From the NCBI RefSeq assembly GCF_019956415.1, contig NZ_JAHBDK010000019.1, positions 1-64,000 on the forward strand: a stretch of DNA of 64,000 nt. Reading direction: 5' to 3'. Position 1 is the stretch's first letter, and the number at the start of each line of letters is the position of its first letter. Shown in pieces: positions 53,532-62,856 of the stretch. The position numbers were made by a program, and so were the translations under genes. The DNA comes from Pseudomonas sp. GL-B-19 (GTDB lineage Bacteria > Pseudomonadota > Gammaproteobacteria > Pseudomonadales > Pseudomonadaceae). Below the pieces are notes generated by a model. That model saw nothing but the letters and a program-made list of their open reading frames with translations. It searched no databases and was not told where the DNA came from.

Positions 53532-53996
53532 TTACACTTTTCGTCGATTGGCTACGGCAACAAAACCAAATAACGCAGAAAAAAATAGCCATGCAAGAGC
53601 AGAAAGCGCTACGGCCTTCGGCTGATTCGATGTGCCGGTCAAACCTGTCTCCTGGACATTTTGATCAACCATCACCTGATCATTGGTTATCGCCGCCACT
53701 AAGTCGTCACAGGTTGAGTCCGGCTGATGAATGAAACTGCTGAGTTTGGCAGATTGAGTGCTGGCGAAGTAGAGATCGCTGATCATCGAATGCACGCAAA
53801 GGCTGCGTCCAAAAGTAAGTAGCTCGCTACCCGAACGTGCTTCGAGAACCCTGTCAACCTGATAATTTAAAGCATCACAAGATTTGCTTATGTGACTATT
53901 TTCATTGGAAAAACTGGCCGTCTGCGCATTAAAAACAGCCACACCATTAAAGAGCATCACTACCAGAAAGGACTTAAGGAAAAGTAGTGGACGCAT
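53532..53996 (-). CDS. Small exported protein with CTERM-like tail
   Basis: 154 residues. ATG 53996 follows AGGAAGG. Signal peptide at about 5-25, polar domain with three cysteines, then a C-terminal hydrophobic helix (AVALSALAWLFFSALFGFV) ending in ANRRKV. This tripartite tail (short motif, helix, basic end) resembles protein-sorting CTERM signals, although no PEP motif or exosortase is seen here. Function unknown; proximity to export genes suggests a surface or biofilm role. Confidence 0.6.
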   Translation of the reverse strand: MRPLLFLKSFLVVMLFNGVAVFNAQTASFSNENSHISKSCDALNYQVDRVLEARSGSELLTFGRSLCVHSMISDLYFASTQSAKLSSFIHQPDSTCDDLVAAITNDQVMVDQNVQETGLTGTSNQPKAVALSALAWLFFSALFGFVAVANRRKV

Positions 53997-54083
53997 AGCA
54001 CAACCTTCCTGACAGAGGTTATTTCAATTGTCGGGCGGGGGAGATCTTCACCAAGCTAAGTTGAGCGTATAAGCACATAGCCA

Positions 54084-54395
54084 TCACGTCAATAGCTCGT
54101 CACAACAATACGCAGAAATAAAAAACACGGCGGATGGCGTCAAAATGTCGACACAATAAATAACTCCGTTATCAGCGGATGGACTGTTTTCCCATGAAAT
54201 AGCCCCGGATTCAGGTACCTGCAAATGAGCACTGCCACAAATAGTTTTATTGTTATCTTTTAGACGCTTAGCGTAGGTTTTGAAAACAAGCCTCACGTGT
54301 TGGCCTACTATGCTAATAACTGTTGTTCTCAATTTTCTTAATACCACGTACTTTTCGTTGAGTACCCGCTTTACTCCGAACAACTCAAAATCCAA
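54084..54395 (-). CDS. Hypothetical ORF, possibly a remnant
   Basis: 103 residues from a TTG start with no clear ribosome site; the open frame extends 10 codons further upstream without an ATG. Base composition is AT-rich and no domain is recognised. It could be the 3' part of a decayed gene. Confidence 0.3.
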   Translation of the reverse strand: MDFELFGVKRVLNEKYVVLRKLRTTVISIVGQHVRLVFKTYAKRLKDNNKTICGSAHLQVPESGAISWENSPSADNGVIYCVDILTPSAVFFISAYCCDELLT

Positions 54396-55127
54396 GCCGT
54401 CAATCAGATGAACGAAGCCCTACGGAAATGGAAAAGCTGCGCCTCGAAGCGCAAGTACTGTTCACAATGAGTCTCTGGCAAGCGCCAGGATCTTGCCGAT
54501 TCTACGCATCGTATGCATTGGAGCTCATTCCCCGGAGCTACGAAGACAGCCCACCCAAAGCCGATCGTTACACGTCGACCTTTATCGGGAGGCCCTGCAG
54601 GATTGCGTTTGGGTGATGAGGAAACGGTCTCTCTTCTTCATGAATAACGGCCGGTAGAGAAGATATCGATCTCAGTCGCGAGTCAGCACCGGATGCATCC
54701 ATTTGGCCAGTGGTGGTCTGCCACCCAAGGAAGGCACGGCGACCAACATAGTGGGTGTGAGCGGGTCGACAAGCTGTTGCTGGCCAAGAGGTACTTGCAG
54801 CAAGCGGCCCGGAATAGCAGTGCGCGCCCATTGGGTTGTAAACATCAGATTGAAAACGTCGATATAGCACGAAAAGGGAATTTTTTCGGCGAATCCCTAG
54901 AGGGGCTAAACATCGAATTTGGCCTACACTCAAGCCCGGGGAATGATCGTGCCTTGCAAAAGCAATTTGGAGTTCAATATGGCAGGGCGCATGGAATAGT
55001 CGGCAGCATATGACGGCACTTTGCTACGGATTGAAGGCTGTCATGCTCCAGCCGATTCAATCGATGGGTGGAAGCTGCTGCTTGTTTCAATGTTTAAATC
55101 ACTTGAGCCGCAGGGGAAGAACCTAAT
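54396..55127. other. Gene-poor region with a possible decayed reading frame
   Basis: There is no convincing gene. On the minus strand a stop-to-stop frame of 74 codons (54672-54896) reads coherently (KIPFSCYIDVFNLMFTTQWA; KWMHPVLTRD) but lacks a start codon and ribosome site, suggesting the tail of a lost gene. Confidence 0.35.
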
Positions 55128-56087
55128 TTGAAAACTAACACTGTCCCGAAGGTTAGCGTACTTGTCCCCATGCGCAACGCAGCCCCGTTCGTTGTTCAGG
55201 CGCTGGCGTCAATATTGCGCGAAGTTACCATTAGCTTAGAAGTGGTTGTCATCAACGATAAGTCTACCGACCGCTCATTGGAATTGGTGTTGAATATCAA
55301 GGATGAGCGAATCCAAGTCGTAGATGGCCCGGGCAAAGGCATTGCCGCAGCCTTAAATATCGGCCTGGCTTTGGCGCGGGGAGACATAGTCATGCGCTGC
55401 GATGCAGATGATCTTTACCCGGTTGGCCGAATCGACCATCAAGTAACGTGGCTTGACAACAATCAAGATTATGCGGCTGTGTGTGGGGGATTTACTGCAC
55501 TAGATGAATCAGGGCTACTCGTCACCCAGCTAGAGACCGGCGAAATCGGCTCAGATATCACTGAGGAGCTCAATTTAGGGTGCACGAGAACGCATTTTTG
55601 TACCTATGCTGTTCGCAAAAGTGCAATTGATCGGGTCGGCGGATTCAGACCCTATTTTGAAACGGGTGAGGATATCGACTACCAGCTGCGCTTAGCCAAT
55701 TTCGGTCGAGTCATGTACTTACCTCGGATAGCCTACGAATACAGATTACATGAAGCGTCGATAACGCATACACAAACCAATTCAAAGCGTATTTTCTTCG
55801 AGGATATTGCCAGAAAGTTTCAAGTTCAGCGCAAGATGTATGGCCAAGATGATCTTCAGCGCGATCAGCCGCCAACAATTCCCGATAGTAGCGCCGACAG
55901 TGCTAGTAGTGCAGCAAAACAGATAGGGGGGATGTTAATGGGATCTGCATGGCGCACTCATCAAAGCGGTAATAAATTGGACGCCATAGCATTGGGAATC
56001 CGAGCACTTACGCACATGCCTTTTGACATCAGCTCGTGGCGCAGTGTGGTGGCACTGATTGTGAAGTCGGGCAAGCGTTCCCGATGA
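55128..56087 (+). CDS. Glycosyltransferase family 2
   Basis: 319 residues starting at TTG 55128 after AGGGGAAG. GT-A fold: VSVLVPMRNAAPFVVQAL, VVVINDKSTDRSLEL, and DxD in VMRCDADDLYP; then FETGEDIDYQLRLANFG (the ED catalytic region). Adds a sugar to the lipid-linked repeat. First gene of the right-hand glycosyltransferase block. Confidence 0.87.
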   Translation: MKTNTVPKVSVLVPMRNAAPFVVQALASILREVTISLEVVVINDKSTDRSLELVLNIKDERIQVVDGPGKGIAAALNIGLALARGDIVMRCDADDLYPVGRIDHQVTWLDNNQDYAAVCGGFTALDESGLLVTQLETGEIGSDITEELNLGCTRTHFCTYAVRKSAIDRVGGFRPYFETGEDIDYQLRLANFGRVMYLPRIAYEYRLHEASITHTQTNSKRIFFEDIARKFQVQRKMYGQDDLQRDQPPTIPDSSADSASSAAKQIGGMLMGSAWRTHQSGNKLDAIALGIRALTHMPFDISSWRSVVALIVKSGKRSR

Positions 56088-56221
56088 AAATCCGATGTGC
56101 ATGAACCACGCTTGGCCAGCACTGGGTAATGCTCTGCGGCAATCGGGGTCAGGCGTCCAGTTCGCGGCATGGCTTTAACGGTGTCCAGACCCCAAAACAC
56201 TTAACTGATCCCGGATACTGC

Positions 56222-56330
56222 ACTCCCGATTCGCGCAGATAACTCAGGCTCATCAGTAGCCGGCTGGCCGCTAACAACTTGTCAGACCCGATGCGTCCGA
56301 AAGGCTCATGCCTGCGTAGCGCGGCTAGCG
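56222..56330 (-). pseudogene. Fragment of an O-antigen ligase gene (copy of 44062-44170)
   Basis: Reads AALRRHEPFGRIGSDKLLAASRLLMSLSYLRES, matching ALRRQADTASFGRTWPDKLLAANLLLMSLIYLRET of the intact ligase. About 370 bases between the promoter and this segment are missing relative to the parent. Non-functional. Confidence 0.75.
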
Positions 56331-56390
56331 CAATGGCCAAATGCGACTATAGTACCTTTCGTGCGTGCCATTGAATCCGGGGTAGTTGTA

Positions 56391-56999
56391 ATGCCAGTTG
56401 ATTTATCGCCATCGTTGAACCTGCACAAGCGAGCGATATCTGCTAGGGCGTGGAATCTTGGCGCACGTGTTACGTCTCAAGCCATTGATTTGGGTGGCAA
56501 CCCGGCGATGGCACGGCTGCTGATGCTTGGCATCATGGCCGCCGCCACCGTTTCGATGGTTCTGCACATTCTGTCCGATGTTGGCTTGCGCCAGAACATC
56601 ATCCAGAGTCCAAATGACGACGATGCGGTGTTCCTTAATACGGTGTGGACCGTGCAGATTGTGCGCGGTGTCATCCTTTTTACGTCCAAGCTTGCAGACC
56701 TTCTGGTCTTGCTGGCCCTCGGTTACTTCACCCGGTCTACCTGGTCGCTGGTGGCTTCAGGTCTGGTTGCAACAATGGTCAGCACTCTGCCGGGGCATTT
56801 CTGGTTTGAGGGCCCGTCCAACCGTCTAAAAAGGGACCGTTCTGCGCTCAAGGAATTGGTCGTTTTCGAAGAGCGTTGTGCCACTTATCCGTGGATCGAC
56901 CTCATCAAGCAGCGCAGCGGTGTATACGATCAAAACGTTGAGCCGAAGCTTATAGCAATGAGAGTGCAGCACGTTTTGGGTGGGCAATCCAATGGTTAG
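56391..56999 (+). pseudogene. Decayed copy of the flippase gene
   Basis: The frame from ATG 56391 matches the intact flippase (PVDLSPSLNLHKRAISARAWNLGA ... QNIIQSPNDDDAVFLNTVW ... WFEGPSNRLKRDRSALKELVVF). It has an internal deletion of about 70 residues after RGVILF and small losses around MARLL. Homology ends near 56867, after which 43 unrelated residues follow. Non-functional remnant in inverted orientation. Confidence 0.78.
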
Positions 57000-57948
57000 T
57001 GTTTCCCTTGATGTGCTAGTCGTTAACTATAATACAGCGGCTCTGTTAAAGCCGATGTTTAATGCGTTAAGACAAACAAACAGTGCGGATCGCACGCGCT
57101 ATTTGGTGGTAGACAATGCCTCTTCCGATAATTCTCTCGAATGCCTGGCAAACATTTGTCCAGAGGCATTGCAAGTGGCCAATTATAAAAATATCGGCTT
57201 TGGTCGGGCCAATAATCAATTAGTCGAGCACCTGCAAGGTAAATACGCGTTACTCCTTAATACCGATGCCTTTATTGCTGCCGACACCTTGAGCATGACC
57301 CTCGAATACATGGAGGCGCATCCGGATTGCGGTGTCCTGGGTGTTCGGTTAGTTGGGCGAGAAGGTGACTTGCAACCGTCCTGTCGGTATTTTCCGACTC
57401 CGTTGAATGTCTTCATTGCGCGAACAGGACTCGGTCGCTTTTTTCCTGGGGTGAAGAAGGTCGACGACATGGCTTGGGATCATGAGTCGGTACGTGAGTG
57501 CGACTGGGTGCCTGGGTGCTACTACCTAATCCGCCGTGAAGTCATCGACCAGATTGGCTTGTTCGATCCGCGCTACTTTCTTTACTACGAAGAAGTTGAC
57601 CACTGCAAACGCGTTAAACAGGCTGGTTGGAAAGTGATTTATTACCCGCATACCACGGTGGTGCATATCGGTGGAGAAAGTGCCAAATCTGTTGACGAGC
57701 TAAATACGGCCAGCCGTCAACTTCCCAAGTTTCAGATCGAAAGCGAGCTGTTGTACTTTCGCAAGCACCACGGCCTGGCGGGTTTGGCTTTTCATATGGC
57801 ACTGGTGAGCCTTGGGGATCTAATTTTGGCGCTCAAGGCTCTATTGAAAGGCCGTGATTGGGCGTCTATCCAGGCGTGCTGGCAGCATACTAAAGTTACT
57901 TGGATATTGGTGCGTGAAACCCGCCTCGCCAGCCAACCAACACGGTAG
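56992..57948 (+). CDS. Glycosyltransferase family 2, rhamnosyltransferase-like
   Basis: 318 residues. DVLVVNYNTAALLKPMF, YLVVDNASSDNSLE, YALLLNTDAFI (DxD-type) and DWVPGCYYLIRREVIDQIGLFDPRYFLYYEEVDHCKRV are the signature of the WbbL-like GT2 subgroup. Start ATG 56992 after GGGTGGG. The start codon lies inside the tail of the decayed flippase frame. Confidence 0.88.
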   Translation: MVSVSLDVLVVNYNTAALLKPMFNALRQTNSADRTRYLVVDNASSDNSLECLANICPEALQVANYKNIGFGRANNQLVEHLQGKYALLLNTDAFIAADTLSMTLEYMEAHPDCGVLGVRLVGREGDLQPSCRYFPTPLNVFIARTGLGRFFPGVKKVDDMAWDHESVRECDWVPGCYYLIRREVIDQIGLFDPRYFLYYEEVDHCKRVKQAGWKVIYYPHTTVVHIGGESAKSVDELNTASRQLPKFQIESELLYFRKHHGLAGLAFHMALVSLGDLILALKALLKGRDWASIQACWQHTKVTWILVRETRLASQPTR

Positions 57949-57955
57949 ATCTTTT

Positions 57956-58480
57956 ATGTTCAAATTCATACGTGCCGACTTGCGTGCATACGGTGGGGAT
58001 TGGACGGCTCAGGGCTTCTGGGTGATGCTGGTTTATCGCTTTGGGCGCTGGCGCTACGGCGTGCGTCCGGCGCTGTTACGCAAGCTGTTCTCTTTTATAT
58101 ACAAAGTACTTTTCAAGTTTGTGCAGATCGTGACGGGTATCGAACTGCCGTGTGAGGTTGTGGTCGGCCGTAACTTCGTTATCGATCATTTCGGTGGAAT
58201 CGTGATCAGTGGCTATGCGCAGTTCGGCGACGATTGCCGCATCCGCAACGGCGTGGTGGTGGGGCTAAAAAATGTGGATGAGCCCATTGCCCCGGTGATA
58301 GGCAACAATGTTGATATCGGCGCCGGGGCCAAGGTACTGGGCAATATTCGCATTGGTAATAATGTTGTGATCGGTGCCAATGCCGTGGTGCTCATAGATT
58401 TACCCGACGACTCGATTGCCGTGGGCGTGCCTGCAACTATCAAGAAAAGAAAGTGCACAGAAGCAAAGGAATGCTTATGA
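57956..58480 (+). CDS. Serine acetyltransferase-like left-handed beta-helix transferase
   Basis: 174 residues. N-terminal helices (FIRADLRAYGGDWTAQGFWVML), then hexapeptide repeats (VVVGRNFVIDHFGGIVISG; IGNNVDIGAGAKVLGNIRIGNNVVIGANAVVL). The CysE-like form here, in a polysaccharide cluster, more likely acetylates a sugar or lipid-linked intermediate than serine (inference). Overlaps the next gene by 4 bases. Confidence 0.85.
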   Translation: MFKFIRADLRAYGGDWTAQGFWVMLVYRFGRWRYGVRPALLRKLFSFIYKVLFKFVQIVTGIELPCEVVVGRNFVIDHFGGIVISGYAQFGDDCRIRNGVVVGLKNVDEPIAPVIGNNVDIGAGAKVLGNIRIGNNVVIGANAVVLIDLPDDSIAVGVPATIKKRKCTEAKECL

Positions 58481-59463
58481 ACTCAATGGCCACTGGTATT
58501 GGTGTTGTAGTTATCGGTCGTAACGAAGGTCTACGGCTTGAGCGTTGTCTTTCTTCGCTGGTCGGTGTGGCGCAGAAGGCAGTGTATGTCGACTCAGGAT
58601 CAACGGATGGTTCAGTGCCGATGGCGCTGAAGCTTGGGGTCGAAGTGGTCGAGTTGGATATGACGGTTCCCTTTACGGCTGCGCGCGCGCGTAATGAAGG
58701 CTTCGCGTGTGTGCGACGCTTATTGCCGGCGTTACTTTATGTTCAGTTTGTCGATGGTGATTGCGAGGTGGTCGAAGGCTGGCTGCCTCGGGCACAGGCC
58801 TTTCTTGATGAAAATCCTCAGGTTGCGGTGGTCTGTGGGCGGCGGCGCGAACGATTTCCACAGCGCTCGATTTACAACTTAATGTGCGATCTCGAATGGG
58901 ATACGCCGCTAGGTGAGACCAAGGCTTGTGGTGGTGATGCGCTGATAAGGGCCGACGCTTTTGCCACTGTGTCTGGTTTTCGACCGGAGCTTATTGCCGG
59001 GGAAGAACCCGAGTTGTGTCTGCGTCTGCGTGCGAATGGATGGAAGGTCTGGCGCCTGGATGGCGACATGACCTTGCATGATGCGGCCATGACTCGTTTT
59101 GGCCAATGGTGGTGGCGTACTCTGCGCGGTGGTTACGCCTTTGCCGAGGGCGCATTTCTGCATGGGAATGCACCGGAGCAACACTGGCGGCGTGAGTCGC
59201 GTCGGGCCTGGTTTTGGGGCTTGGGGATTCCGTTGGCGACTATCATTGCGGGCTTGATGCTGGGGTGGCTTGGGCTGCTTTTGCTGCTGGTTTATCCATT
59301 GCAGGTAGCGCGATTGGCTCGTCGGGGCGATAGAACCGCGCGCGAAAACTGGTTGCTGGCTTTCTTTCTCGTGCTGGGGAAATTCCCCGAGTTGCTTGGG
59401 CAAGTCAAGTTTCTATTGGACAGATTCGGCACCGGTAAATCGGCGTTGATCGAATACAAGTGA
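58477..59463 (+). CDS. Glycosyltransferase family 2 with C-terminal membrane segments
   Basis: 328 residues. VVVIGRNEGLRLERCLSSLV, VYVDSGSTDGS, QFVDGDCEVVEGW (DxD) and ELIAGEEPELCLRLRANGW are standard GT2 motifs. Two hydrophobic helices near 250-285 anchor it in the inner membrane. ATGA overlap with the acetyltransferase gene. Confidence 0.88.
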   Translation: MNSMATGIGVVVIGRNEGLRLERCLSSLVGVAQKAVYVDSGSTDGSVPMALKLGVEVVELDMTVPFTAARARNEGFACVRRLLPALLYVQFVDGDCEVVEGWLPRAQAFLDENPQVAVVCGRRRERFPQRSIYNLMCDLEWDTPLGETKACGGDALIRADAFATVSGFRPELIAGEEPELCLRLRANGWKVWRLDGDMTLHDAAMTRFGQWWWRTLRGGYAFAEGAFLHGNAPEQHWRRESRRAWFWGLGIPLATIIAGLMLGWLGLLLLLVYPLQVARLARRGDRTARENWLLAFFLVLGKFPELLGQVKFLLDRFGTGKSALIEYK

Positions 59464-59470
59464 GACTTCT

Positions 59471-60394
59471 ATGAGTTATTGGCTGGTACTAAAAAGCGTG
59501 CTTTCTTTACATGCTGGGTATTCCGTCAGAGCGTTGAAAAACAAGCTGAAGTTCCTGGTATTGGTTGGAATAAACTGGTCCGATCTGAAATTATTTCTGT
59601 CGCGCATGTCAAATGCGCTGGGAAAGTCTGGACTTGAGAAGCTGGGGACCGACTGTGTCGGTGTTGTTCATTGGCCATACATTAGTAGAAGATGGGACTC
59701 CCAGGCCAGGCTTAGCGTATTAGCCTCACATTACGAAGTGGTCACAAAAAGCTGTCCACAGTTTTTGCTTTTCGGGCGCAATGACCGCTTTATCTTGAGT
59801 GATTTATCAGAGTGGTCTGCGGGTTGCTCCTTGGTTCTGGATCGTCCCGTATGGTTTATGCGCGAAGGAGAGCTGGTGCTGAACTTGTTTCAGGGAAATT
59901 TGCGCGTTGCATCGATAGCCTTCACGTTGTGCTACACCGAGATTGAGCTTTGTATTTTCATCGGTGCAGTTCAAGGGATACACAAAGGGATAGAGAATGA
60001 TAAGTCCTTGGCAATTTACCGGGAGCTTACAAAAGATTTTGAAGGTCTTCGGCCAAGAAGTTTTTTGATTGAGACTATTAAATACATCTCAATGAATATT
60101 GGTGTTGGAAAAATATATGCGGTAGGGGATGGGTATCGCCATCATCGTCATCCGTATTTCGGCGGTGAAAAAGCTCAAGAGCTTGCGGCAAATTATGATT
60201 CGATCTGGTTGGAGCATGGGGCGACACCTTCAGAGCGCGAAGACTTTTTTGAGATTCCCATGGCTTCATCCAGGAAGCCGCTTGACTCTATTCCTTCAAA
60301 AAAGCGCGCCATGTACCGCAGGCGCTATGAGCATCTAGATGACACATTTAGAGCAATAGATAAGGTGTTGAAAGGCCGCTATTTAGCACATTGA
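59471..60394 (+). CDS. VirK/YbjX family protein (DUF535)
   Basis: 307 residues. YISRRWDSQARLSVLASHY, LFQGNLRVASIAFTLC, IFIGAVQGIHKGIENDKSLAIYRELTKDFEGLRPRSFL, VGDGYRHHRHPYFG and YDSIWLEHG match DUF535. The family is linked to envelope stress and virulence, with no known enzymatic activity. AT-richer than its neighbours. Its presence among glycosyltransferases suggests a role in envelope sugar metabolism (inference). Confidence 0.82.
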   Translation: MSYWLVLKSVLSLHAGYSVRALKNKLKFLVLVGINWSDLKLFLSRMSNALGKSGLEKLGTDCVGVVHWPYISRRWDSQARLSVLASHYEVVTKSCPQFLLFGRNDRFILSDLSEWSAGCSLVLDRPVWFMREGELVLNLFQGNLRVASIAFTLCYTEIELCIFIGAVQGIHKGIENDKSLAIYRELTKDFEGLRPRSFLIETIKYISMNIGVGKIYAVGDGYRHHRHPYFGGEKAQELAANYDSIWLEHGATPSEREDFFEIPMASSRKPLDSIPSKKRAMYRRRYEHLDDTFRAIDKVLKGRYLAH

Positions 60395-60469
60395 CGTTCG
60401 TGATCACCGTACGACTGTGGGTTTGCCTGCAGTCATAATTCACCGCCACGACATCGAAGCTTGGTTCCT

Positions 60470-61672
60470 ATGCGTATCGCTTATTTCATCAATCAATACC
60501 CCAAGGTCAGCCATAGCTTCATCCGCCGCGAGATTCTGGCGTTAGAACGCCAGTGCTTGGAAGTGCAGCGCATTGCGCTGCGTGGCTGGGATGCCGAATT
60601 GGTGGATGCTGAGGACGTGTCGGAACGCGATAAAACCCTTTATGTGCTCCAGGGTGGAGTCAAAGACCTGTTGGTGCCTGTGTTCCAGGTGCTGCGCGCC
60701 AAGCCGCGGCGCTTTTTATCGGCGCTGTGGTTGGCGCTACGCATGGGCCGACATGCCGATCGCCCCTTGCCGTACCATTTGGTCTATTTGTTCGAGGCTT
60801 GCCGCTTGCTGTCTTGGTTAGAGGCATTCGGTGCCGAGCATGTGCATGCGCATTTCGGCACTAACTCAACCGAAGTAGTGATGCTGGCCAATGCTCTTGG
60901 CGGGCCCGCCTATAGCTTTACCGTGCACGGTCCTGAAGAGTTCGACAAACCGCAGTTTATTCATTTGGGCGAGAAAGTTCAGCGCTCAGTTTTTGTCGTG
61001 GCCGTCAGCTCTTATGGGCGCAGCCAGCTGTTTCGCTGGGTGCCTCATGCGCACTGGGCAAAAGTCAAAGTGGTGCATTGTGGCCTGGAACGAGCCTTTC
61101 ACGACGTGCCGGCAGTTGCTTTACCGGCTGCCCCCCGGTTGGTTTGTGTGGGGCGCTTGAGTGAACAAAAGGGTCAATTGTTGTTACTGGAGGCCGCCCG
61201 TATTCTGGCAGCGCAATCCGTAGCGTTTGAAATAGTGCTGGCCGGCGATGGGGAACTGCGTGAGGAAATTGAAGCCCTGATTGCGCAGCATGGTTTAGAG
61301 GCTCAGGTTCGTATCACCGGCTGGATTAGCAGCGCGCAGGTGCGTGAGGAAATTCTTGCGGCGCGGGCCATGGTGCTGCCGAGTTTCGCCGAGGGCTTGC
61401 CTGTTGTCATCATGGAAGCCATGGCCCTGCGCCGGCCCGTACTCACGACTTATGTGGCAGGCATTCCAGAGTTGGTGCGCCAGGGTGAGAACGGTTGGTT
61501 GTTTCCCGCGGGCGCGGTAGAGGACTTGGCGGCAGCGCTGGCAGACTGCCTCGCGCAACCTGTCGAAGTGTTGCAGCGCATGGGCGAGGCCGCTTATCAG
61601 CGAGTGCTGGAGCGGCACGATATTGATACCGAAGCGACCAAATTGGCGAAACTGTTTAAGGATCGAACATGA
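60470..61672 (+). CDS. Glycosyltransferase family 4
   Basis: 400 residues. N-terminal IAYFINQYPKVSHSFIRREILAL and HVHAHFGTNSTEVVMLA are typical of exopolysaccharide GT4 enzymes (AmsK/WcaL-like). C-terminal PRLVCVGRLSEQKGQLLLLEA and PSFAEGLPVVIMEAMALRRPVL carry the E-x7-E donor site. Overlaps the next gene by 4 bases. Confidence 0.9.
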   Translation: MRIAYFINQYPKVSHSFIRREILALERQCLEVQRIALRGWDAELVDAEDVSERDKTLYVLQGGVKDLLVPVFQVLRAKPRRFLSALWLALRMGRHADRPLPYHLVYLFEACRLLSWLEAFGAEHVHAHFGTNSTEVVMLANALGGPAYSFTVHGPEEFDKPQFIHLGEKVQRSVFVVAVSSYGRSQLFRWVPHAHWAKVKVVHCGLERAFHDVPAVALPAAPRLVCVGRLSEQKGQLLLLEAARILAAQSVAFEIVLAGDGELREEIEALIAQHGLEAQVRITGWISSAQVREEILAARAMVLPSFAEGLPVVIMEAMALRRPVLTTYVAGIPELVRQGENGWLFPAGAVEDLAAALADCLAQPVEVLQRMGEAAYQRVLERHDIDTEATKLAKLFKDRT

Positions 61673-62856
61673 TCACATTTTTCAGTTGGCTGTTCAGTGC
61701 ACTGCTGCTACTCATCCTGTTGCCGGTGCTGGTGCTGTTCATCCAGGTGTTGCTGGCCTGCCTGACTGTGCGATCGCCTGCGTCGAAACAAGGATCGCGG
61801 CCGCGAGTGGCGGTGTTGGTGCCTGCACACAATGAATCATCGATCATCGTCGCAACGTTAAATAGTATTCGGCCGCAGTTGCTTGCTGGCGATCGCCTGT
61901 TGGTGGTGGCGGACAACTGCACTGACGACACAGCCGAGCACGCCCGCGCTTCGGGCGCCGAGGTGGTGGAGCGCAGCAATGATCAGCAGCGCGGCAAGGG
62001 CTATGCGCTGGACTTTGGCGTGCGTCATTTGACGAGCAGTGCGCCGGACGTCCTCATCATTGTTGATGCCGACTGCCAGGTGGTCGAGGGTTCTATTGAA
62101 AGGCTGGCAGTGCGTTGCATCGAATCAGGGCGGCCTACTCAATCACTTAATCTGATGCGTGCACCAGAAGGCGCCGGGCTAAAAGTGCGGCTTGCCGAGT
62201 TTGCCTGGTGTGTGAAGAACCTGGTGCGGCCCAAAGGGTGGGCTCGGCTTGGCTTGCCCTGTCAGTTAATGGGCACAGGCATGGCGTTCGTTTGGCGGGA
62301 TCTGCCTTTAATCAATTTGGCCAGTGGGCACATCGTCGAAGATCTGAAGATGGGCCTGGATTTCTGCCGAAGCGGCAAACCACCTTTATTTTGCCCAGAC
62401 GCTTTGGTGACCAGTTATTTTCCACGCAGTGATGAAGGTTTAAGGACCCAGCGAACGCGTTGGGAACATGGTCACCTGGGGGTACTTCTCGGTGATACGC
62501 CAAAGTTGATCGTGGAGTCTATTAGTCGGGGCAACTGGAGTCTTTTGGCTATGACGCTGGATTTGTTGGTTCCGCCGTTGGCCTTACTGACCCTGATACT
62601 GGGAGCGGCGTTTAGCCTGTCCTGGTTGGTGTTTGTGCTCTTTGGCGTCCTGGCGCCCTCCTTGATAGCTTCTGCCGGGCTGGGCATCTTGGGTGTGACA
62701 GTCTTGCTGGCATGGAGCCAATTTGGTCGCGGGATCATATCTTTTTCTACTTTATTGTATGCGCCGTTCTACGCGTTGAAAAAAATACCCCTATACCTGG
62801 GATTTTTAATGAAGCGCCAGGTTAAGTGGGTGCGTTCGAAGCGAGATGACACGTGA
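61669..62856 (+). CDS. Membrane glycosyltransferase family 2
   Basis: 395 residues: an N-terminal helix (about 5-28), GT2 core (VAVLVPAHNESSIIVATLNSI, LLVVADNCTDDTAEHA, IIVDADCQVVEGS with DxD, HIVEDLKMGLDFC, RTQRTRWEHGHLG resembling QxxRW), and C-terminal transmembrane helices (about 290-345). The layout is that of processive or lipid-linked transferases. Confidence 0.88.
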   Translation: MITFFSWLFSALLLLILLPVLVLFIQVLLACLTVRSPASKQGSRPRVAVLVPAHNESSIIVATLNSIRPQLLAGDRLLVVADNCTDDTAEHARASGAEVVERSNDQQRGKGYALDFGVRHLTSSAPDVLIIVDADCQVVEGSIERLAVRCIESGRPTQSLNLMRAPEGAGLKVRLAEFAWCVKNLVRPKGWARLGLPCQLMGTGMAFVWRDLPLINLASGHIVEDLKMGLDFCRSGKPPLFCPDALVTSYFPRSDEGLRTQRTRWEHGHLGVLLGDTPKLIVESISRGNWSLLAMTLDLLVPPLALLTLILGAAFSLSWLVFVLFGVLAPSLIASAGLGILGVTVLLAWSQFGRGIISFSTLLYAPFYALKKIPLYLGFLMKRQVKWVRSKRDDT

